Source: Rikenellaceae bacterium (GTDB lineage: Bacteria; Bacteroidota; Bacteroidia; Bacteroidales; Rikenellaceae). Taken from it: 64,000 nt of DNA. The position numbers were made by a program, and so were the translations under genes. The stretch covers positions 62,001 through 126,000 of the forward strand of contig SUZJ01000002.1 of the NCBI GenBank assembly GCA_015059945.1, given 5' to 3'. How positions within the stretch are numbered: position 1 is the first letter of the stretch; each line of letters starts with the position of its first letter. The notes under the pieces were generated by a model that was not told the origin of the DNA, did not search any database, and saw only the letters and a list, made by a program, of their open reading frames with translations. Shown in pieces: positions 1-9,814 of the stretch.

Positions 1-184
1 TTTTATTTGTCTAACGTCTAACCGACCTAAGTCATTAAGGACTTTAAGGTCATTAAGGCCCTTAAATAATTCTCAATTGACCAAGCTGACGCTTGCTCTA
101 AAATGCTCCTGCTCGGCATAGCTTGCAAGCAATCTCTGCTCTCGCTTACTCGCACTTGCCTCAATTCTCAATTCTCAACTCCCC
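1..184. repeat. Intergenic repeat mosaic at left edge
   Basis: Gene-free stretch downstream of ftsW. From left to right it holds a GTCTAAC heptamer pair (about 9-22), an AAGG/TTAA-rich tract built from variants of 'ttaaggactttaagg' (29-66), one copy of the 81-base dispersed element (79-160), and ATTGAGA/TCTCAAT heptamers running up to the ftsW stop codon. I see no gene or clear terminator. The same modules recur at many other gaps in the window. Confidence 0.85.
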
Positions 185-1513
185 TTAGTCCTTTTTCGTT
201 AGGTCATAAATCTTCTTGTCCTCTTTGGGCATATCGAGTGTGCCCTCATCGGCCTGTGCGCTTATGCCCATAACCAATCCCAAGGCCGCAAGTATAAACA
301 CCAGCGACGAGCCACCCTTGCTCACTATGGGCAACTGCTGGCCCGTAACGGGCAGCAGCGACACCGATACCAACATATGCAGAAACGCCTGCAACACAAT
401 GGCTGTACCCACGCCCAGCACCGCCAGGCCCGGGAATGCCGTACCACATTTGCGGAAAATCTCCATCGTGCGGTAGAACATAATCAGGTAGGCCAGCAGT
501 ATCACTATCGCACCGAAGAAGAGGCCAAACTCCTCAATCAGAAATGCATAGGCCATATCCTTGTCAGCCTCTTGCAGATAGCGGTTGGTGCTCTGGCCGG
601 GGCCCTTGCCCTTTATGGCGCTCGATGCGATAGACATCTTGGCATACATTGTCTGGTCGGTCTCGTGTGCGGGCTTGACGTAGTACTCCTTGCCGTCACT
701 CGCGACCACAGCACTCTTGGCAAATACATTGGGGCTGTAGCCCTTGAAGCGCCCCTCCAATGTACCCACTCGGGCACCAAATATCAGCAGCGCAGGTATG
801 CCAATGGCAAGTCCCAGTATCACTATACGCTTGATGTCGTCCATCTTTACCCTGCCGATAAACAGCATCGCAAGGCACGAAATGGCAATAATAAAGGTCG
901 TAGAGTTGCTCGTCAGCAGCGTCACGCAGCAGGCCAGCACAATGGGGCCAAGTACGGGTATGGTGTCGCGATGCAGTCGCTCCCACAGCTTCATCCTATC
1001 GCCAAACCACACATCCTTTCTGAATGGGGGTACAATGTCTATCTTGTCGATACTCTTTTGCCTTTTGGCCAACTGGTCGGCCAGCAGCAGTATGACCGAA
1101 ATTTTCAGCAGCTCGAAGGGCTGAAAGTCGAAGCCGAATATGTTGAGCGAACGAGCCGTATTGTCGCCCGTGTGGAATGCCAACATACATATTGTGAGCG
1201 CAATAGATGCCCAATAGATAACCTTTATCCACTTGCGGTACTTGCGCCAATGGAGCGACTGCATAAAGAAGAACGCAGCCATACCGATGCAGATGAAGAG
1301 CAGCTGCTTGGTGAGCTCTTGGTTGGCATTCAGTCGCAGGTCGTAGGCGGTGGTCGAGTAGACCACAAAGAGCGAGTAGATGAGTAGCGTGATTATCACT
1401 ACCCACATCACCTTGTCGCCCCTGAAAATACGCTCCCAAATGCTCTTGGGCGGAACGTAGTGGGCGCCCTGGCCTATCACCTTATTGTCGTTATGTTTGC
1501 TCTCTCTATCCAT
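185..1513 (-). CDS. ftsW: Cell division lipid II flippase/glycosyltransferase FtsW
   Basis: SEDS-family membrane protein of 442 residues, predicted to polymerise lipid II into septal peptidoglycan together with FtsI. After a hydrophilic N-terminus of about 35 residues come some ten hydrophobic segments. The C-terminal part carries the family's conserved region around GPGQSTNRYLQEADKD, followed by FLIEEFGLFFG and the LLPVTGQQLPIVSKGGSS segment typical of FtsW/RodA. It starts 3 bases after murD stops, so the two are almost certainly co-transcribed. RodA is the alternative, but the dcw-cluster position points to FtsW. Confidence 0.95.
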   Translation of the reverse strand: MDRESKHNDNKVIGQGAHYVPPKSIWERIFRGDKVMWVVIITLLIYSLFVVYSTTAYDLRLNANQELTKQLLFICIGMAAFFFMQSLHWRKYRKWIKVIYWASIALTICMLAFHTGDNTARSLNIFGFDFQPFELLKISVILLLADQLAKRQKSIDKIDIVPPFRKDVWFGDRMKLWERLHRDTIPVLGPIVLACCVTLLTSNSTTFIIAISCLAMLFIGRVKMDDIKRIVILGLAIGIPALLIFGARVGTLEGRFKGYSPNVFAKSAVVASDGKEYYVKPAHETDQTMYAKMSIASSAIKGKGPGQSTNRYLQEADKDMAYAFLIEEFGLFFGAIVILLAYLIMFYRTMEIFRKCGTAFPGLAVLGVGTAIVLQAFLHMLVSVSLLPVTGQQLPIVSKGGSSLVFILAALGLVMGISAQADEGTLDMPKEDKKIYDLTKKD

Positions 1514-1516
1514 TGG

Positions 1517-2854
1517 TTATTTTTTTGCCAATTCCATTACTTTCTCTTTGAACAGAGTGCCCCTCTGCTCGTAGTTTTTGAATAAGTCGAAGCTCGCACA
1601 AGCGGGCGAGAGCAGCACTGCATCGCCCCTCTGGGCCACCTGACGGCACACCTGCACAGCCTCATCGAGCGACGAGGTGTTGTAGACGGGCACTATGCCT
1701 TGGAAGTTGTCTATCAGCTTGGCGTTGTTGAGGCCCATACACACCAGCGTCTTTACCTTCTTGCCCACAAACTCTTTCAGTGGCTCGTAGTCGTTGCCCT
1801 TGTCGGTGCCGCCTGCAATCCACACTGTGGGCCTTGTCATACTCTCCAAGGCGTACCACACCGAATCTACATTGGTAGCCTTCGAGTCGTTAATCCACTC
1901 CACACCGTCAATCTCGGCCACCTTTTCGAGCCTATGCTCAACCCCCTCGAAGCGGTAGAGCGAGGCCTCAATCTGCTCGGGCTCAACCCCTGCGGCCAGT
2001 GCTGCCAGTGTGGCGGCCATAGCGTTGTAGGCGTTGTGCAAACCCTTAATCTGCAACTTGTCCAGGTCTATTGCCACGCGCTTGCTACCCACCTCTACCG
2101 TTGCGACACCATCGGCAATGTTTGCCTTACCAAAGGGGTACTGCTGTGCGGTGGGGGTGTTTTTGGCCACCTCGGCAGCTATCACCTTGTCGTCGCCACA
2201 CCACACAAAGGCACTCTCGGCACTCTGGTTGCGCACTACGCGCATCTTGCTGTCTACGTAGTTCTGGAACAGGTAGTTGTAGCGGTCGAGGTGGTCGGGG
2301 GTGATGTTCATCAGTACCGCAATGTCGGCCCCAAAGTCGTAGCACCCGTCGAGCTGAAAGCTGCTCAACTCCAACACATACCACTCCTTGTCGCCCTTGG
2401 CCACGCTGAGTGCGTAGCTCTGGCCAATGTTGCCGCCTACGGCCACATCAAACCCTGCCTCGGCCAGGATGCGGTGGGTGAGTGTGGTTGTGGTGGTCTT
2501 GCCATTCGAGCCGGTGATGCACAAGGTGCGTCCCTTGCTGAATGGGCGGGCAAACTCTATCTCGCTGATGATGGGCACACCCTTTTGGCGCAAGGCCACC
2601 ACCATTGGGGCCTTGTCGGGTATGCCGGGGCTCTTGACCACCAGGTCGGCCGACAGCACCAACTCGTCGGTGTGGCCACCCTGCTCAAACTCAATACCCT
2701 CGGCCCTCAGCCCCTCGGCATAGCGGTCGGCAATCTTGCCCGCATCGCTCAGAAAGGTGTCGAAACCCTTTGTCTTGGCCAGTACTGCCGAGCCATAACC
2801 GCTCTCGCCACCGCCCAATATCACTACTCGTTTTATGTTGCTAAAATCTTTCAT
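1517..2854 (-). CDS. murD: UDP-N-acetylmuramoylalanine--D-glutamate ligase MurD
   Basis: Cytoplasmic ATP-dependent ligase that adds D-glutamate to UDP-MurNAc-L-Ala. At 445 residues it has normal family length. An N-terminal Rossmann domain begins VVILGGGESGYGSA, the ATP-binding P-loop GSNGKTTTT is near residue 113, and the Mur-ligase NDSKATN motif lies about residue 323. It sits between mraY (34-base gap) and ftsW (3-base gap), the usual Bacteroidetes order. Confidence 0.97.
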   Translation of the reverse strand: MKDFSNIKRVVILGGGESGYGSAVLAKTKGFDTFLSDAGKIADRYAEGLRAEGIEFEQGGHTDELVLSADLVVKSPGIPDKAPMVVALRQKGVPIISEIEFARPFSKGRTLCITGSNGKTTTTTLTHRILAEAGFDVAVGGNIGQSYALSVAKGDKEWYVLELSSFQLDGCYDFGADIAVLMNITPDHLDRYNYLFQNYVDSKMRVVRNQSAESAFVWCGDDKVIAAEVAKNTPTAQQYPFGKANIADGVATVEVGSKRVAIDLDKLQIKGLHNAYNAMAATLAALAAGVEPEQIEASLYRFEGVEHRLEKVAEIDGVEWINDSKATNVDSVWYALESMTRPTVWIAGGTDKGNDYEPLKEFVGKKVKTLVCMGLNNAKLIDNFQGIVPVYNTSSLDEAVQVCRQVAQRGDAVLLSPACASFDLFKNYEQRGTLFKEKVMELAKK

Positions 2855-2887
2855 ACGTCTTTCTTTTGGTGTTAGGTGTTTGGTTTG

Positions 2888-4141
2888 TTACCTGATTTTG
2901 AGCGTTGCCAGCGAGAAGGCTGCAAGCAGTATCTGCACAATCCAAAAGCGGACGACAATCTTGTTCTCGTGGAAGCCCATCTTTTGGTAGTGGTGGTGCA
3001 TAGGGGCCATTTTCAGTATCCTGCGCCCCTCGCCATACTTCTTCTTGGTGTACTTGAAGTAGCCCGTCTGTATCATCACCGACACAACCTCTACCAAGTA
3101 GATGCCACACAGTATGGGCAGCAACAGCTCCTTGCGGATGGCCAGTGCAAATACGGCAATGATACCACCAATGGCCAGTGAGCCCGTGTCGCCCATAAAT
3201 ACCTGAGCGGGAAAGCAGTTGTACCACAAGAAACCAATCAGCGCACCCACAAAGGCGGCTCCGAATACGGCCAACTCGCCACTGCCGGGTATGTACATAA
3301 TGTTCAGGTAGTCGGCATAGATGACGTGGCCCGACAGGTAGGCCAACACCGACAGCACCACCGCAATAATGGCACTCACACCCGTATTGAGGCCGTCGAG
3401 GCCGTCGGTCAGGTTTGAGCCGTTAGACACCGCCGTAATGACAAATATCGCCACCAGTATATAGAATATCCAAGTGAGCGTGTCGCCCGTCTTGGTGCCG
3501 TCGCCAAAGAACCAGTGGTAGTCGAACTCGTTGTTCTTCACAAAGGGGATGGTGGTCTTGGTACTCTTTTCGCCCACATAGTACTCGTTGGTCTTGTAGC
3601 CCACCGAGCCGTCGGCCTGTGTGAACTCGACCACCTCGGTCTGCTTCTCGGCAGTGTTTTTGTCTACAACGACCACCTGCTCGCTTAGGCACATAACCGT
3701 ACCCACAATGATACCCAAGCCCACTTGGCCAACAATCTTGAACTTACCCTTCAAACCCTCTTTGTGCTTGCGGAAGACCTTTATGTAGTCGTCGGCAAAG
3801 CCCAACAGGCCGAGCCATACGGTGCTGATAATCATCAGCCATACGTATATGTTGCTCAGATCGCCCAGCAGCAGTACGGGTATGAGTATTGATATGAGTA
3901 TGATTATGCCGCCCATAGTGGGTGTGCCGGCCTTTTCGCTCTGGCCGCTCAGTCCCAGCTCCCTAACGGTTTCGCCAATCTGCTTGCGACGCAGGTACTT
4001 AATCATACGGCTACCTACGGCCGAGCCTATGACGAGTGCAAGGATGATTGCGCCAATCGAACGGAACGACAAGTACTGGAACATACCCAATCCGGGGATG
4101 TCGAAGTTTTTATCAAGAAAATTTACTAACCAGTTAAGCAT
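2888..4141 (-). CDS. mraY: Phospho-N-acetylmuramoyl-pentapeptide-transferase MraY
   Basis: Integral membrane enzyme that makes lipid I from UDP-MurNAc-pentapeptide and undecaprenyl phosphate. Visible signatures are FADDYIKV (magnesium-binding DD), [20 protein letters not shown] and the HHH cluster in [11 protein letters not shown]. It is 417 residues against about 360 for proteobacterial MraY. The extra length is a charged insertion of roughly 60 residues (about 151-210) between membrane segments, which as I recall is normal in Bacteroidetes. Downstream genes are murD and ftsW; murE is 311 bases upstream behind a repeat tract. Confidence 0.97.
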   Translation of the reverse strand: MLNWLVNFLDKNFDIPGLGMFQYLSFRSIGAIILALVIGSAVGSRMIKYLRRKQIGETVRELGLSGQSEKAGTPTMGGIIILISILIPVLLLGDLSNIYVWLMIISTVWLGLLGFADDYIKVFRKHKEGLKGKFKIVGQVGLGIIVGTVMCLSEQVVVVDKNTAEKQTEVVEFTQADGSVGYKTNEYYVGEKSTKTTIPFVKNNEFDYHWFFGDGTKTGDTLTWIFYILVAIFVITAVSNGSNLTDGLDGLNTGVSAIIAVVLSVLAYLSGHVIYADYLNIMYIPGSGELAVFGAAFVGALIGFLWYNCFPAQVFMGDTGSLAIGGIIAVFALAIRKELLLPILCGIYLVEVVSVMIQTGYFKYTKKKYGEGRRILKMAPMHHHYQKMGFHENKIVVRFWIVQILLAAFSLATLKIR

Positions 4142-4452
4142 ATTTTATGTATTTGTTGTAATTCTACCGTAGTTTGTAAATATTTATTGTTTTGCTGTGT
4201 ATATTTGTAAAATAATTTAATAAACCTGTTTTTTCTTAAAGGAAGATCATATAACTCCTATAAGTCTCATATCTCCTATTGCTCTTATAGGATTTATAGG
4301 AGTAATAAGAGATGTAGGAGAGTGACAGACCCCTCCGCCACTTTGTGGCACCTCCCCTAACTTAGGGGAGGAGTTGTAGTGAGTGCAGATGACTCTCCCC
4401 CTAAGGTAGGGGGAGTGGCCGTAGGCCGAGGGGGTCTGCTAATTCTCAATTC
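4142..4452. repeat. mraY-murE gap: repeat mosaic
   Basis: 311 bases with no gene. Next to mraY is an AT-rich 110 bases that may hold the mraY leader. Then come 'ataggag'-type repeats (4255-4320), a composite of two palindrome-plus-hairpin elements in opposite orientation (4326-4439; hairpins GCCACTTTGTGGC and GGCCGTAGGCC), and ATTGAGA heptamers whose last unit supplies the murE stop codon. Confidence 0.85.
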
Positions 4453-5913
4453 TCAATTCTCAATTCTCAATTCCTCAAAGTACTTTGCCACTTCCTCTTG
4501 GTCCGAGAAGTGCACCTTTTGGGTGCCGATGACCTGGTAGTCCTCGTGGCCCTTGCCCGCAACCAGCACCACGTCGCCACTTTGGGCCAGTCGCAAGGCG
4601 GTGCGCAGAGCCTGACGGCGGTCGGCAATGGCCAAGTAGTTGTTGTGGCCCCCCACGCCCGCAATCATATCTTCCAGTATAGCGTTGGGGTCTTCGGTGC
4701 GGGGGTTGTCGGAGGTGAAGATGGCCGTGTGCGACTTCTCGACCGCTATGGCTGCCATCTCGGGGCGCTTGGTGCGGTCCCTATCGCCACCGCAGCCGCA
4801 GACGGTAATGATGCGTTGGGCCACCCCTAACGAGGCTATCGTGTCGAGCACGTTGTCCAGCGCATCGGGCGTATGGGCATAGTCGATGACCGCAACAATG
4901 CCATTCACGGAGCGGATAGTCTGGAAGCGACCATTCACAGGCTCCAAGGCGCTAAGGGCTGCCAATACCTCGTCGCTCTTGTGGCCCAGCAGTAGTGCGG
5001 CACCATATACGGCCGTAAGGTTGTAGCAGTTGAACTTGCCCAACAGTTGCGACCACATCTGCTTGCCGTCAATCTCTACCAACATACCCTCCAAGGTGGT
5101 TTCGAGTATCTTGCTGTTGAGCGAGCCCACCCCTCTGAGCGAGTAGGTCTGCTGGCGCGAGGCTTTGCAGTTTTGGAGCATCACGCGGCCATTTTTGTCA
5201 TCGGCATTCACCAGTGCCCACGCCTCTTTGCCCAGTCCGTCGAAGAGCATCTTCTTGGCCCTCAGGTACTCGGCAAAGGTCTTGTGGTAGTCGAGGTGGT
5301 CGTGTGTGAGGTTGCTGAACACTGCGCCCTCAAAGCGTAGCCCCTCGGTGCGGTGCTGCACAAGGCTGTGCGACGACACCTCCATAAAGCAGTAGCCACA
5401 CCCTGCATCGACCATCCTTGCCAACAGTCGGTTGAGGTTTATGGCATCGGGGGTGGTGTGGGTCGAGGGCTCCTCGTAGCTGCCAATTTTGTATACCACC
5501 GTAGATATAAGGCCCGCCTTGTAGCCCAGCTTTTCGGTCAGCTGGTAGAGTAGGGTGGCGGTGGTTGTCTTGCCGTTGGTGCCCGTTACGCCTACCAGAG
5601 CGAGCTTCTCCGAGGGGCGGTCGTAGAAGTTGGCTGCCACGATGCCTGTGGCGGCGGCGCTGTCGGCCACTACAACGTAGGTGCACCCCTGGGCCACCTG
5701 CTCGGGCAGATGGTTGCACAGTATGGCTGTGGCTCCTGCCTCTACGGCTCGGCCTATGTAGGCGTGGCCATCTACGGCAGTGCCTTCGATTGCGGCAAAC
5801 AGAGCCCCGCGAGTTACACTGCGCGAGTCCATCGTGAGGGCGTTAATCTCGCACTCGGTGCTGCCCACAATCTCTTTTATCTCTACTCTCTCGAGTAATC
5901 TGTTCAGTTTCAT
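4453..5913 (-). CDS. murE: UDP-MurNAc-tripeptide synthetase MurE (meso-diaminopimelate type)
   Basis: Cytoplasmic ligase adding the third stem-peptide residue. It has 486 residues, with the P-loop GVTGTNGKTTT about residue 110. The SDNPRTEDP motif near residue 400 is the DNPR signature of enzymes that use meso-diaminopimelate rather than lysine, so this organism probably has DAP-type peptidoglycan. The last residues (ELRIEN, then TGA) are encoded by an ATTGAGA heptamer tract, so the native C-terminus was probably a little different. Confidence 0.96.
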   Translation of the reverse strand: MKLNRLLERVEIKEIVGSTECEINALTMDSRSVTRGALFAAIEGTAVDGHAYIGRAVEAGATAILCNHLPEQVAQGCTYVVVADSAAATGIVAANFYDRPSEKLALVGVTGTNGKTTTATLLYQLTEKLGYKAGLISTVVYKIGSYEEPSTHTTPDAINLNRLLARMVDAGCGYCFMEVSSHSLVQHRTEGLRFEGAVFSNLTHDHLDYHKTFAEYLRAKKMLFDGLGKEAWALVNADDKNGRVMLQNCKASRQQTYSLRGVGSLNSKILETTLEGMLVEIDGKQMWSQLLGKFNCYNLTAVYGAALLLGHKSDEVLAALSALEPVNGRFQTIRSVNGIVAVIDYAHTPDALDNVLDTIASLGVAQRIITVCGCGGDRDRTKRPEMAAIAVEKSHTAIFTSDNPRTEDPNAILEDMIAGVGGHNNYLAIADRRQALRTALRLAQSGDVVLVAGKGHEDYQVIGTQKVHFSDQEEVAKYFEELRIEN

Positions 5914-6060
5914 ATATAATTTTTATTTCGTCGACCGTCGACCGTCGACCGTCATTTCGTAATTTTCAATTTTCAATTGACCAAGCTGACGCTTGCTCTA
6001 AAATGCTCCTGCTCGGCATAGCTTGCAAGCAATCTCTGCTCTCGCTTACTCGCATTTGCC
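5914..6060. repeat. murE-ftsI gap: GTCGACC heptamers and 81-base element
   Basis: Contains tandem GTCGACC units (about 5930-5955), degenerate heptamers, and the 81-base element at 5979-6060, which runs directly into the ATTGAGA units forming the 3' end of ftsI. I see no gene or promoter. Confidence 0.85.
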
Positions 6061-8226
6061 TCAATTCTCAATTCTCAATTCTATTACCACTTGGTCGCCA
6101 TGGGTTATGGCGGTGTCGGGGGCTATCGACTGCTCCGTAACGGTGCCTGCACCCTTGATTGTTACCTCCAAGCCACACTGCTCCAAGGTGTACAGGGCAT
6201 CCCTCAGACCCATACCCACCACATTGGGCATCTTGTCGGTGGGCTGCTGGGGGGTGGTCGTCGCGGCACCTTCGCTCCTGCGGCTGCGGCGTTTGCTGTC
6301 GGTGGCGCTGCCACTACGGCTACGCTTGTCGGTGCTCTTGGCTGCAACCCTCTCGGCTTGGGGCATCCACCCCTGCTCGTGGGTATAGATATACTCGGCA
6401 ATCTCCCTAAACACTGGCAGCGACACGCCCGCACCAGTGTAGTACTTCACCTCGCCCTTTGCGCGCTCGGTCTTAATCGACACTATGCAAGTGTACTTGG
6501 GGTTGTCGGCAGGGAAGTAGCCCACAAAGGTTGCCAAGTACTCGCGGCCACCGCTCTTGGTTTCATAAGCTGTCTTGCCCTGTTTGCCCGCAGCTTGGTA
6601 TATCTGTGCCGTACCGGTCTTGCCAGCCACCGCAAAGGGAAGGGTTTTGAGCGCCTTGCCCGTACCTCGCTCGGCCTGCACCACAGCCTCCATACACTTG
6701 CGCAACTCGGCCAGCGACGTGGGCGAGCATATCTGGGGGTTGACCACTTGTGGCTGATACTCCTCTACCACCTCGCCATCGCGAACAATCTGCTTGACAA
6801 GCATTGGGGCCACCAGCTGACCACCATTGGCCACTGCGTTGTAGAACATCAAGGTCTGCATAGGGGTCATATTTATCTCATAGCCATAGGCGGTTTGGGT
6901 GAGGGTAGTGTGGCTCCAGCCGCCCCTCTGCCTGAGCGACGAGGGGTGCTTCATCTTGAAGCCGAGGCCCTTGATGCGCTGGATGTTCGACACCTCGTTG
7001 AGCCCTATGCCGTTGATGTAGTCTACCCACCTTTCGGGCTCCTCGCGGTAGGTTTCGTCTACAATCTTGGCAAAGCCAATGTTCGACGACTCCTCAAAAA
7101 CGCCTTTCAGCGTGGTCTTGCCACACTCGTCTTTGCCCACAACGTGGGTGTCGTTTACGGGCATTTTGTTTATGACTGCCCTCTTGGTCTTGCCGCAGTC
7201 TATCCACTTGCCCGTCGAGACTCCTGCCTCGTCAATCAGTGTCATCAGCGATATGCCCTTGAAGGTCGAGCCCGGGGCACCGTGCCAACGTATGGCGTAG
7301 TTGAAGTCGTCGCCCATCTCGCCATCATCCCTGCGGGTAAGGTTGGCCATAGCCCTAATCTCGCCCGTAGCACACTCGACCACCACAGCCGTACCGCTAC
7401 GGTCGTTGTTGCGGGCCAGCTGGTCGCGCAGGGCTCCTTCGACCACATCTTGCAGGTTGATGTCGATGGTGGTGATGATGTCGCAACCGTGGGTTGCGGG
7501 GGTGTTGTTTTTGTCTACTATGGGCACAGCATTGCGGTTGAGTGCATCGAGCCTTACGTACTTGTTGCGCCCGTCGGTCGAGCGCAGTATCGAGTCGTAG
7601 GCCTTCTCGATGCCCTGCGATATGGTGTAGGCCGCCAGCGAGCCGTAGACCTTGTAGCGGGTGCGCTCGGTGTTGCTAATGAGGCCATAGCGGCGCTCCA
7701 TAAGCGGGAAGGTGCGCAGGCGATCGTACTGCTTCTGGTTGAGGTGGCGTGCCAACAGCTTGTAACGCTTGCCCTTGGTGGTATCTTGTGGGTCGGTAGC
7801 CACCTTGCGAGTGTCGCTCAGCAGTTTGCGGTAGTGCGATGCGGGGCGACCAAACAACTTGCCCAGCGAGTCGCTCAGTGCGGGCAGGTGGTGGTTAAAG
7901 AGCGAGTCGGTCAAAGGCTCGGCTGCCAAGTCGAGGTAGAGTGAGTAGCTGCGCGAGTCGGTCGACAGCACCTCGCCATTGCGGTCGTAGATGTTGCCTC
8001 GGCTACCCTCTACGGGGCGGTACGAGTAGCACCTGTCGTTCGAGAGGTTGCGCAGAGGGGCCGCATTGGGGCCGAGCATAGTCATCAGCAGCCATACCAA
8101 TATGAGCACAGCCATAAACGAAAATATGGCATAGAGCACCTTCACGCGGCGTTGAATACTGCGCTTAATCAGGTGGGGGTTTGGGTTGCCGACAGGCTTC
8201 TTGTTATCTCTCTGCTTTTTGCTCAT
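6061..8226 (-). CDS. ftsI: Septal peptidoglycan transpeptidase (class B PBP) FtsI with C-terminal PASTA domain
   Basis: Predicted D,D-transpeptidase that cross-links septal peptidoglycan; 721 residues. One membrane anchor spans about residues 33-52, followed by the PBP dimerisation region. The penicillin-binding motifs are intact: STFK with the nucleophile at S320, SSN at 380-382 and KTG at 536-538. A basic, serine-rich linker near 630-660 leads to one PASTA domain, which starts at MPNVVGMGLRDAL. The start overlaps the ftsL-like gene by 23 bases. The final ELRIEN comes from ATTGAGA heptamers. Confidence 0.96.
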   Translation of the reverse strand: MSKKQRDNKKPVGNPNPHLIKRSIQRRVKVLYAIFSFMAVLILVWLLMTMLGPNAAPLRNLSNDRCYSYRPVEGSRGNIYDRNGEVLSTDSRSYSLYLDLAAEPLTDSLFNHHLPALSDSLGKLFGRPASHYRKLLSDTRKVATDPQDTTKGKRYKLLARHLNQKQYDRLRTFPLMERRYGLISNTERTRYKVYGSLAAYTISQGIEKAYDSILRSTDGRNKYVRLDALNRNAVPIVDKNNTPATHGCDIITTIDINLQDVVEGALRDQLARNNDRSGTAVVVECATGEIRAMANLTRRDDGEMGDDFNYAIRWHGAPGSTFKGISLMTLIDEAGVSTGKWIDCGKTKRAVINKMPVNDTHVVGKDECGKTTLKGVFEESSNIGFAKIVDETYREEPERWVDYINGIGLNEVSNIQRIKGLGFKMKHPSSLRQRGGWSHTTLTQTAYGYEINMTPMQTLMFYNAVANGGQLVAPMLVKQIVRDGEVVEEYQPQVVNPQICSPTSLAELRKCMEAVVQAERGTGKALKTLPFAVAGKTGTAQIYQAAGKQGKTAYETKSGGREYLATFVGYFPADNPKYTCIVSIKTERAKGEVKYYTGAGVSLPVFREIAEYIYTHEQGWMPQAERVAAKSTDKRSRSGSATDSKRRSRRSEGAATTTPQQPTDKMPNVVGMGLRDALYTLEQCGLEVTIKGAGTVTEQSIAPDTAITHGDQVVIELRIEN

Positions 8227-8650
8227 TGTTGCCTATGATGTGGGGTGGGGTGGGCCACTCCTTAATCTTTATTCCTCGTTTGGTAATCTCGTCTTGTATG
8301 TTGCCGTGGCGTGTGGCCTCCAATCGCTCCGACGAGTAGATGAGCGAGCGGGCCCTGATGCGTTGTAGCTCTATGCGATACTCAATCTCCTCGCGCTGCA
8401 CCCTCTGGCCGTGGAACACAAAGCTCATATAGAGCAGTATCAACAGCGAGCAGTAGAGAAAGAATGGGTAGAGTCGTTTGAAGCGTGGGTTGTATAACAC
8501 ATCGCCCGAAAGAACCCTCTTCACGCCCCCTTGTCGCTTGGGTTGGCGATTGGTAATGTCGGGTGCAACCTCGCCACGAGGTTTCTCGTCGCGTGGCAGT
8601 GGTGCCTCGGTGGCCTGTTGGCCCTTCTTATTTCGTCTAAATAGTTTCAT
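8204..8650 (-). CDS. FtsL-like cell division protein
   Basis: 148 residues from the ATG at 8650; the reading frame extends upstream only into GTCGACC repeat sequence, so this start (MKLFRRNKKG) is preferred, with an A/G-rich stretch just before it. A basic N-terminus of about 63 residues is followed by one membrane segment (RLYPFFLYCSLLILLYMSFVF) and a short extracytoplasmic helix with heptad character. Sequence identity to FtsL is not obvious, but topology and position between rsmH and ftsI match the Bacteroidetes FtsL-like protein that pairs with DivIC/FtsB. Confidence 0.8.
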   Translation of the reverse strand: MKLFRRNKKGQQATEAPLPRDEKPRGEVAPDITNRQPKRQGGVKRVLSGDVLYNPRFKRLYPFFLYCSLLILLYMSFVFHGQRVQREEIEYRIELQRIRARSLIYSSERLEATRHGNIQDEITKRGIKIKEWPTPPHIIGNNEQKAER

Positions 8651-8868
8651 TCTTTCTTTTTTTTGTCGACCGTCAACCGTCGACCGTCGACCGACTTTTG
8701 AGAAGTTTAGGGAGTTTAGGGAAGAGTAACTTTCAACTCTCAACTCTCAACTTTCAATTCTCAATTCTCAATTCTCAATTCTCAATTGACCAAGCTTCGC
8801 TTGCTCTAAAATGCTCCCGCTCGGCATAGTCTGCAAGCAGCCTCTGCCCTCGCTTACTCGCATTTGCT
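8651..8868. repeat. rsmH-ftsL gap: heptamer tracts and 81-base element
   Basis: 218 bases: GTCGACC/GTCAACC heptamers (8665-8693), TCTCAAT-type heptamers (about 8726-8786), and the 81-base element (8788-8868) carrying a variant hairpin CAAGCttcGCTTG. The rsmH stop codon (TGA at 8869-8871) is the AATTGA junction of this tract. Confidence 0.85.
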
Positions 8869-9786
8869 TCAATTCTTCTCCGCCACCCTCAGTTTGGCAC
8901 TGCGCGAGCGGGGGTTGCGCTCGACCTCCTCGGGGGTGGGCACAATAGCCTTGCGCGAGATGGCCGTCAAGGGCGACGATACGTTGCCATAGAAATCCTT
9001 CTCGACCTTGCCCTCGAAGTTGCCACACTTGATAAAGTTCTTCACCAGCCTATCCTCCAACGAGTGGTACGATATTACGGCCAGCCTGCCGCCCGGGCGC
9101 AGCACCTTCAAGCTCTGTTCGAGCGCCATCTTCAATGCCTCCATCTCGCCATTGACCTCGATGCGCAGAGCCTGAAACAGCTTGGTCAGAAACTTGGCCC
9201 CATCTTTCTTTGGGGTGCAGGGGGCTACGGCACTCACCAAGTCGCCCACCGTCACCAGCTCGGCCTGCTCTCTGGCTCGCACAATGCACGAGGCAATCTT
9301 GTAGGTCGTGTCCAGCTCGCCATACTCTTTGAGTACTCTTGCCAGCGCCTCGGCATCGTAGGTGTTGACCAACTCTTTGGCCGAGAAGGCTGCGCTGCGG
9401 TTCATACGCATATCGAGCGGAGCCTCGCTGTCGGCCTTGAACGAAAAGCCTCTCTCGGCGGTGTCGAAGTGGTGCGACGATACGCCCAAGTCGGCCAGCA
9501 CGCCATCAACCTCGCCATCCTCTACACCACGCAGGTGCAGCTGACCACGCAGAAAGCGAAAGTTGCTCTCCACAAAACAAAATCTCTCGTCGTCAATCAG
9601 ATTGACCTTGGCATCGGCATCTTGGTCAAACGAGAAGAGTCTGCCCTGCTCCGACAGGTGCGAAAGTATAAGGCGCGAGTGGCCGCCTCCGCCAAAGGTG
9701 AGGTCAATATAGGTGCCATCGGGCTTAATATCAAGCCCATCGATACACTCATCGGCAAGGGCGGGAATATGGTAAACTTGTGTCAT
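8869..9786 (-). CDS. rsmH: 16S rRNA (cytosine1402-N4)-methyltransferase RsmH
   Basis: SAM-dependent methyltransferase acting on C1402 of 16S rRNA. At 305 residues it has normal length. It begins with YHIPALADECIDGL, has the SAM-binding YIDLTFGGGGHS about residue 30, and the family motif DLGVSSHHFD near residue 100. It is the first gene of the cluster here. mraZ, which usually precedes rsmH, is absent, and ispF lies upstream instead. A 25-base palindrome ends just before the start codon. Confidence 0.97.
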   Translation of the reverse strand: MTQVYHIPALADECIDGLDIKPDGTYIDLTFGGGGHSRLILSHLSEQGRLFSFDQDADAKVNLIDDERFCFVESNFRFLRGQLHLRGVEDGEVDGVLADLGVSSHHFDTAERGFSFKADSEAPLDMRMNRSAAFSAKELVNTYDAEALARVLKEYGELDTTYKIASCIVRAREQAELVTVGDLVSAVAPCTPKKDGAKFLTKLFQALRIEVNGEMEALKMALEQSLKVLRPGGRLAVISYHSLEDRLVKNFIKCGNFEGKVEKDFYGNVSSPLTAISRKAIVPTPEEVERNPRSRSAKLRVAEKN

Positions 9787-9789
9787 CCG

Positions 9790-9814
9790 TTACAAAGTAT
9801 AAAATACTTTGTAA
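9790..9814. promoter_or_regulatory. 25-base palindrome at the rsmH start
   Basis: Perfect inverted repeat with 11-base arms TTACAAAGTAT and ATACTTTGTAA around AAA, ending four bases before the rsmH start codon. On the minus strand the arm next to the gene contains TACTTTG, close to the Bacteroidetes -7 box. It could be an operator, a promoter element or a translation-blocking hairpin. No regulator gene such as mraZ is nearby. Confidence 0.55.

Noticed and set aside
6091..7944. 617-codon open frame antisense to ftsI
   Set aside because: Translation is rich in His, Gln, Leu and Ala with no domain; it mirrors a real, motif-complete gene and shares its codon periodicity. Same reasoning for the long antisense frames at 377-1387, 1700-2875, 10995-12122, 21596-22807 and 24916-25950.
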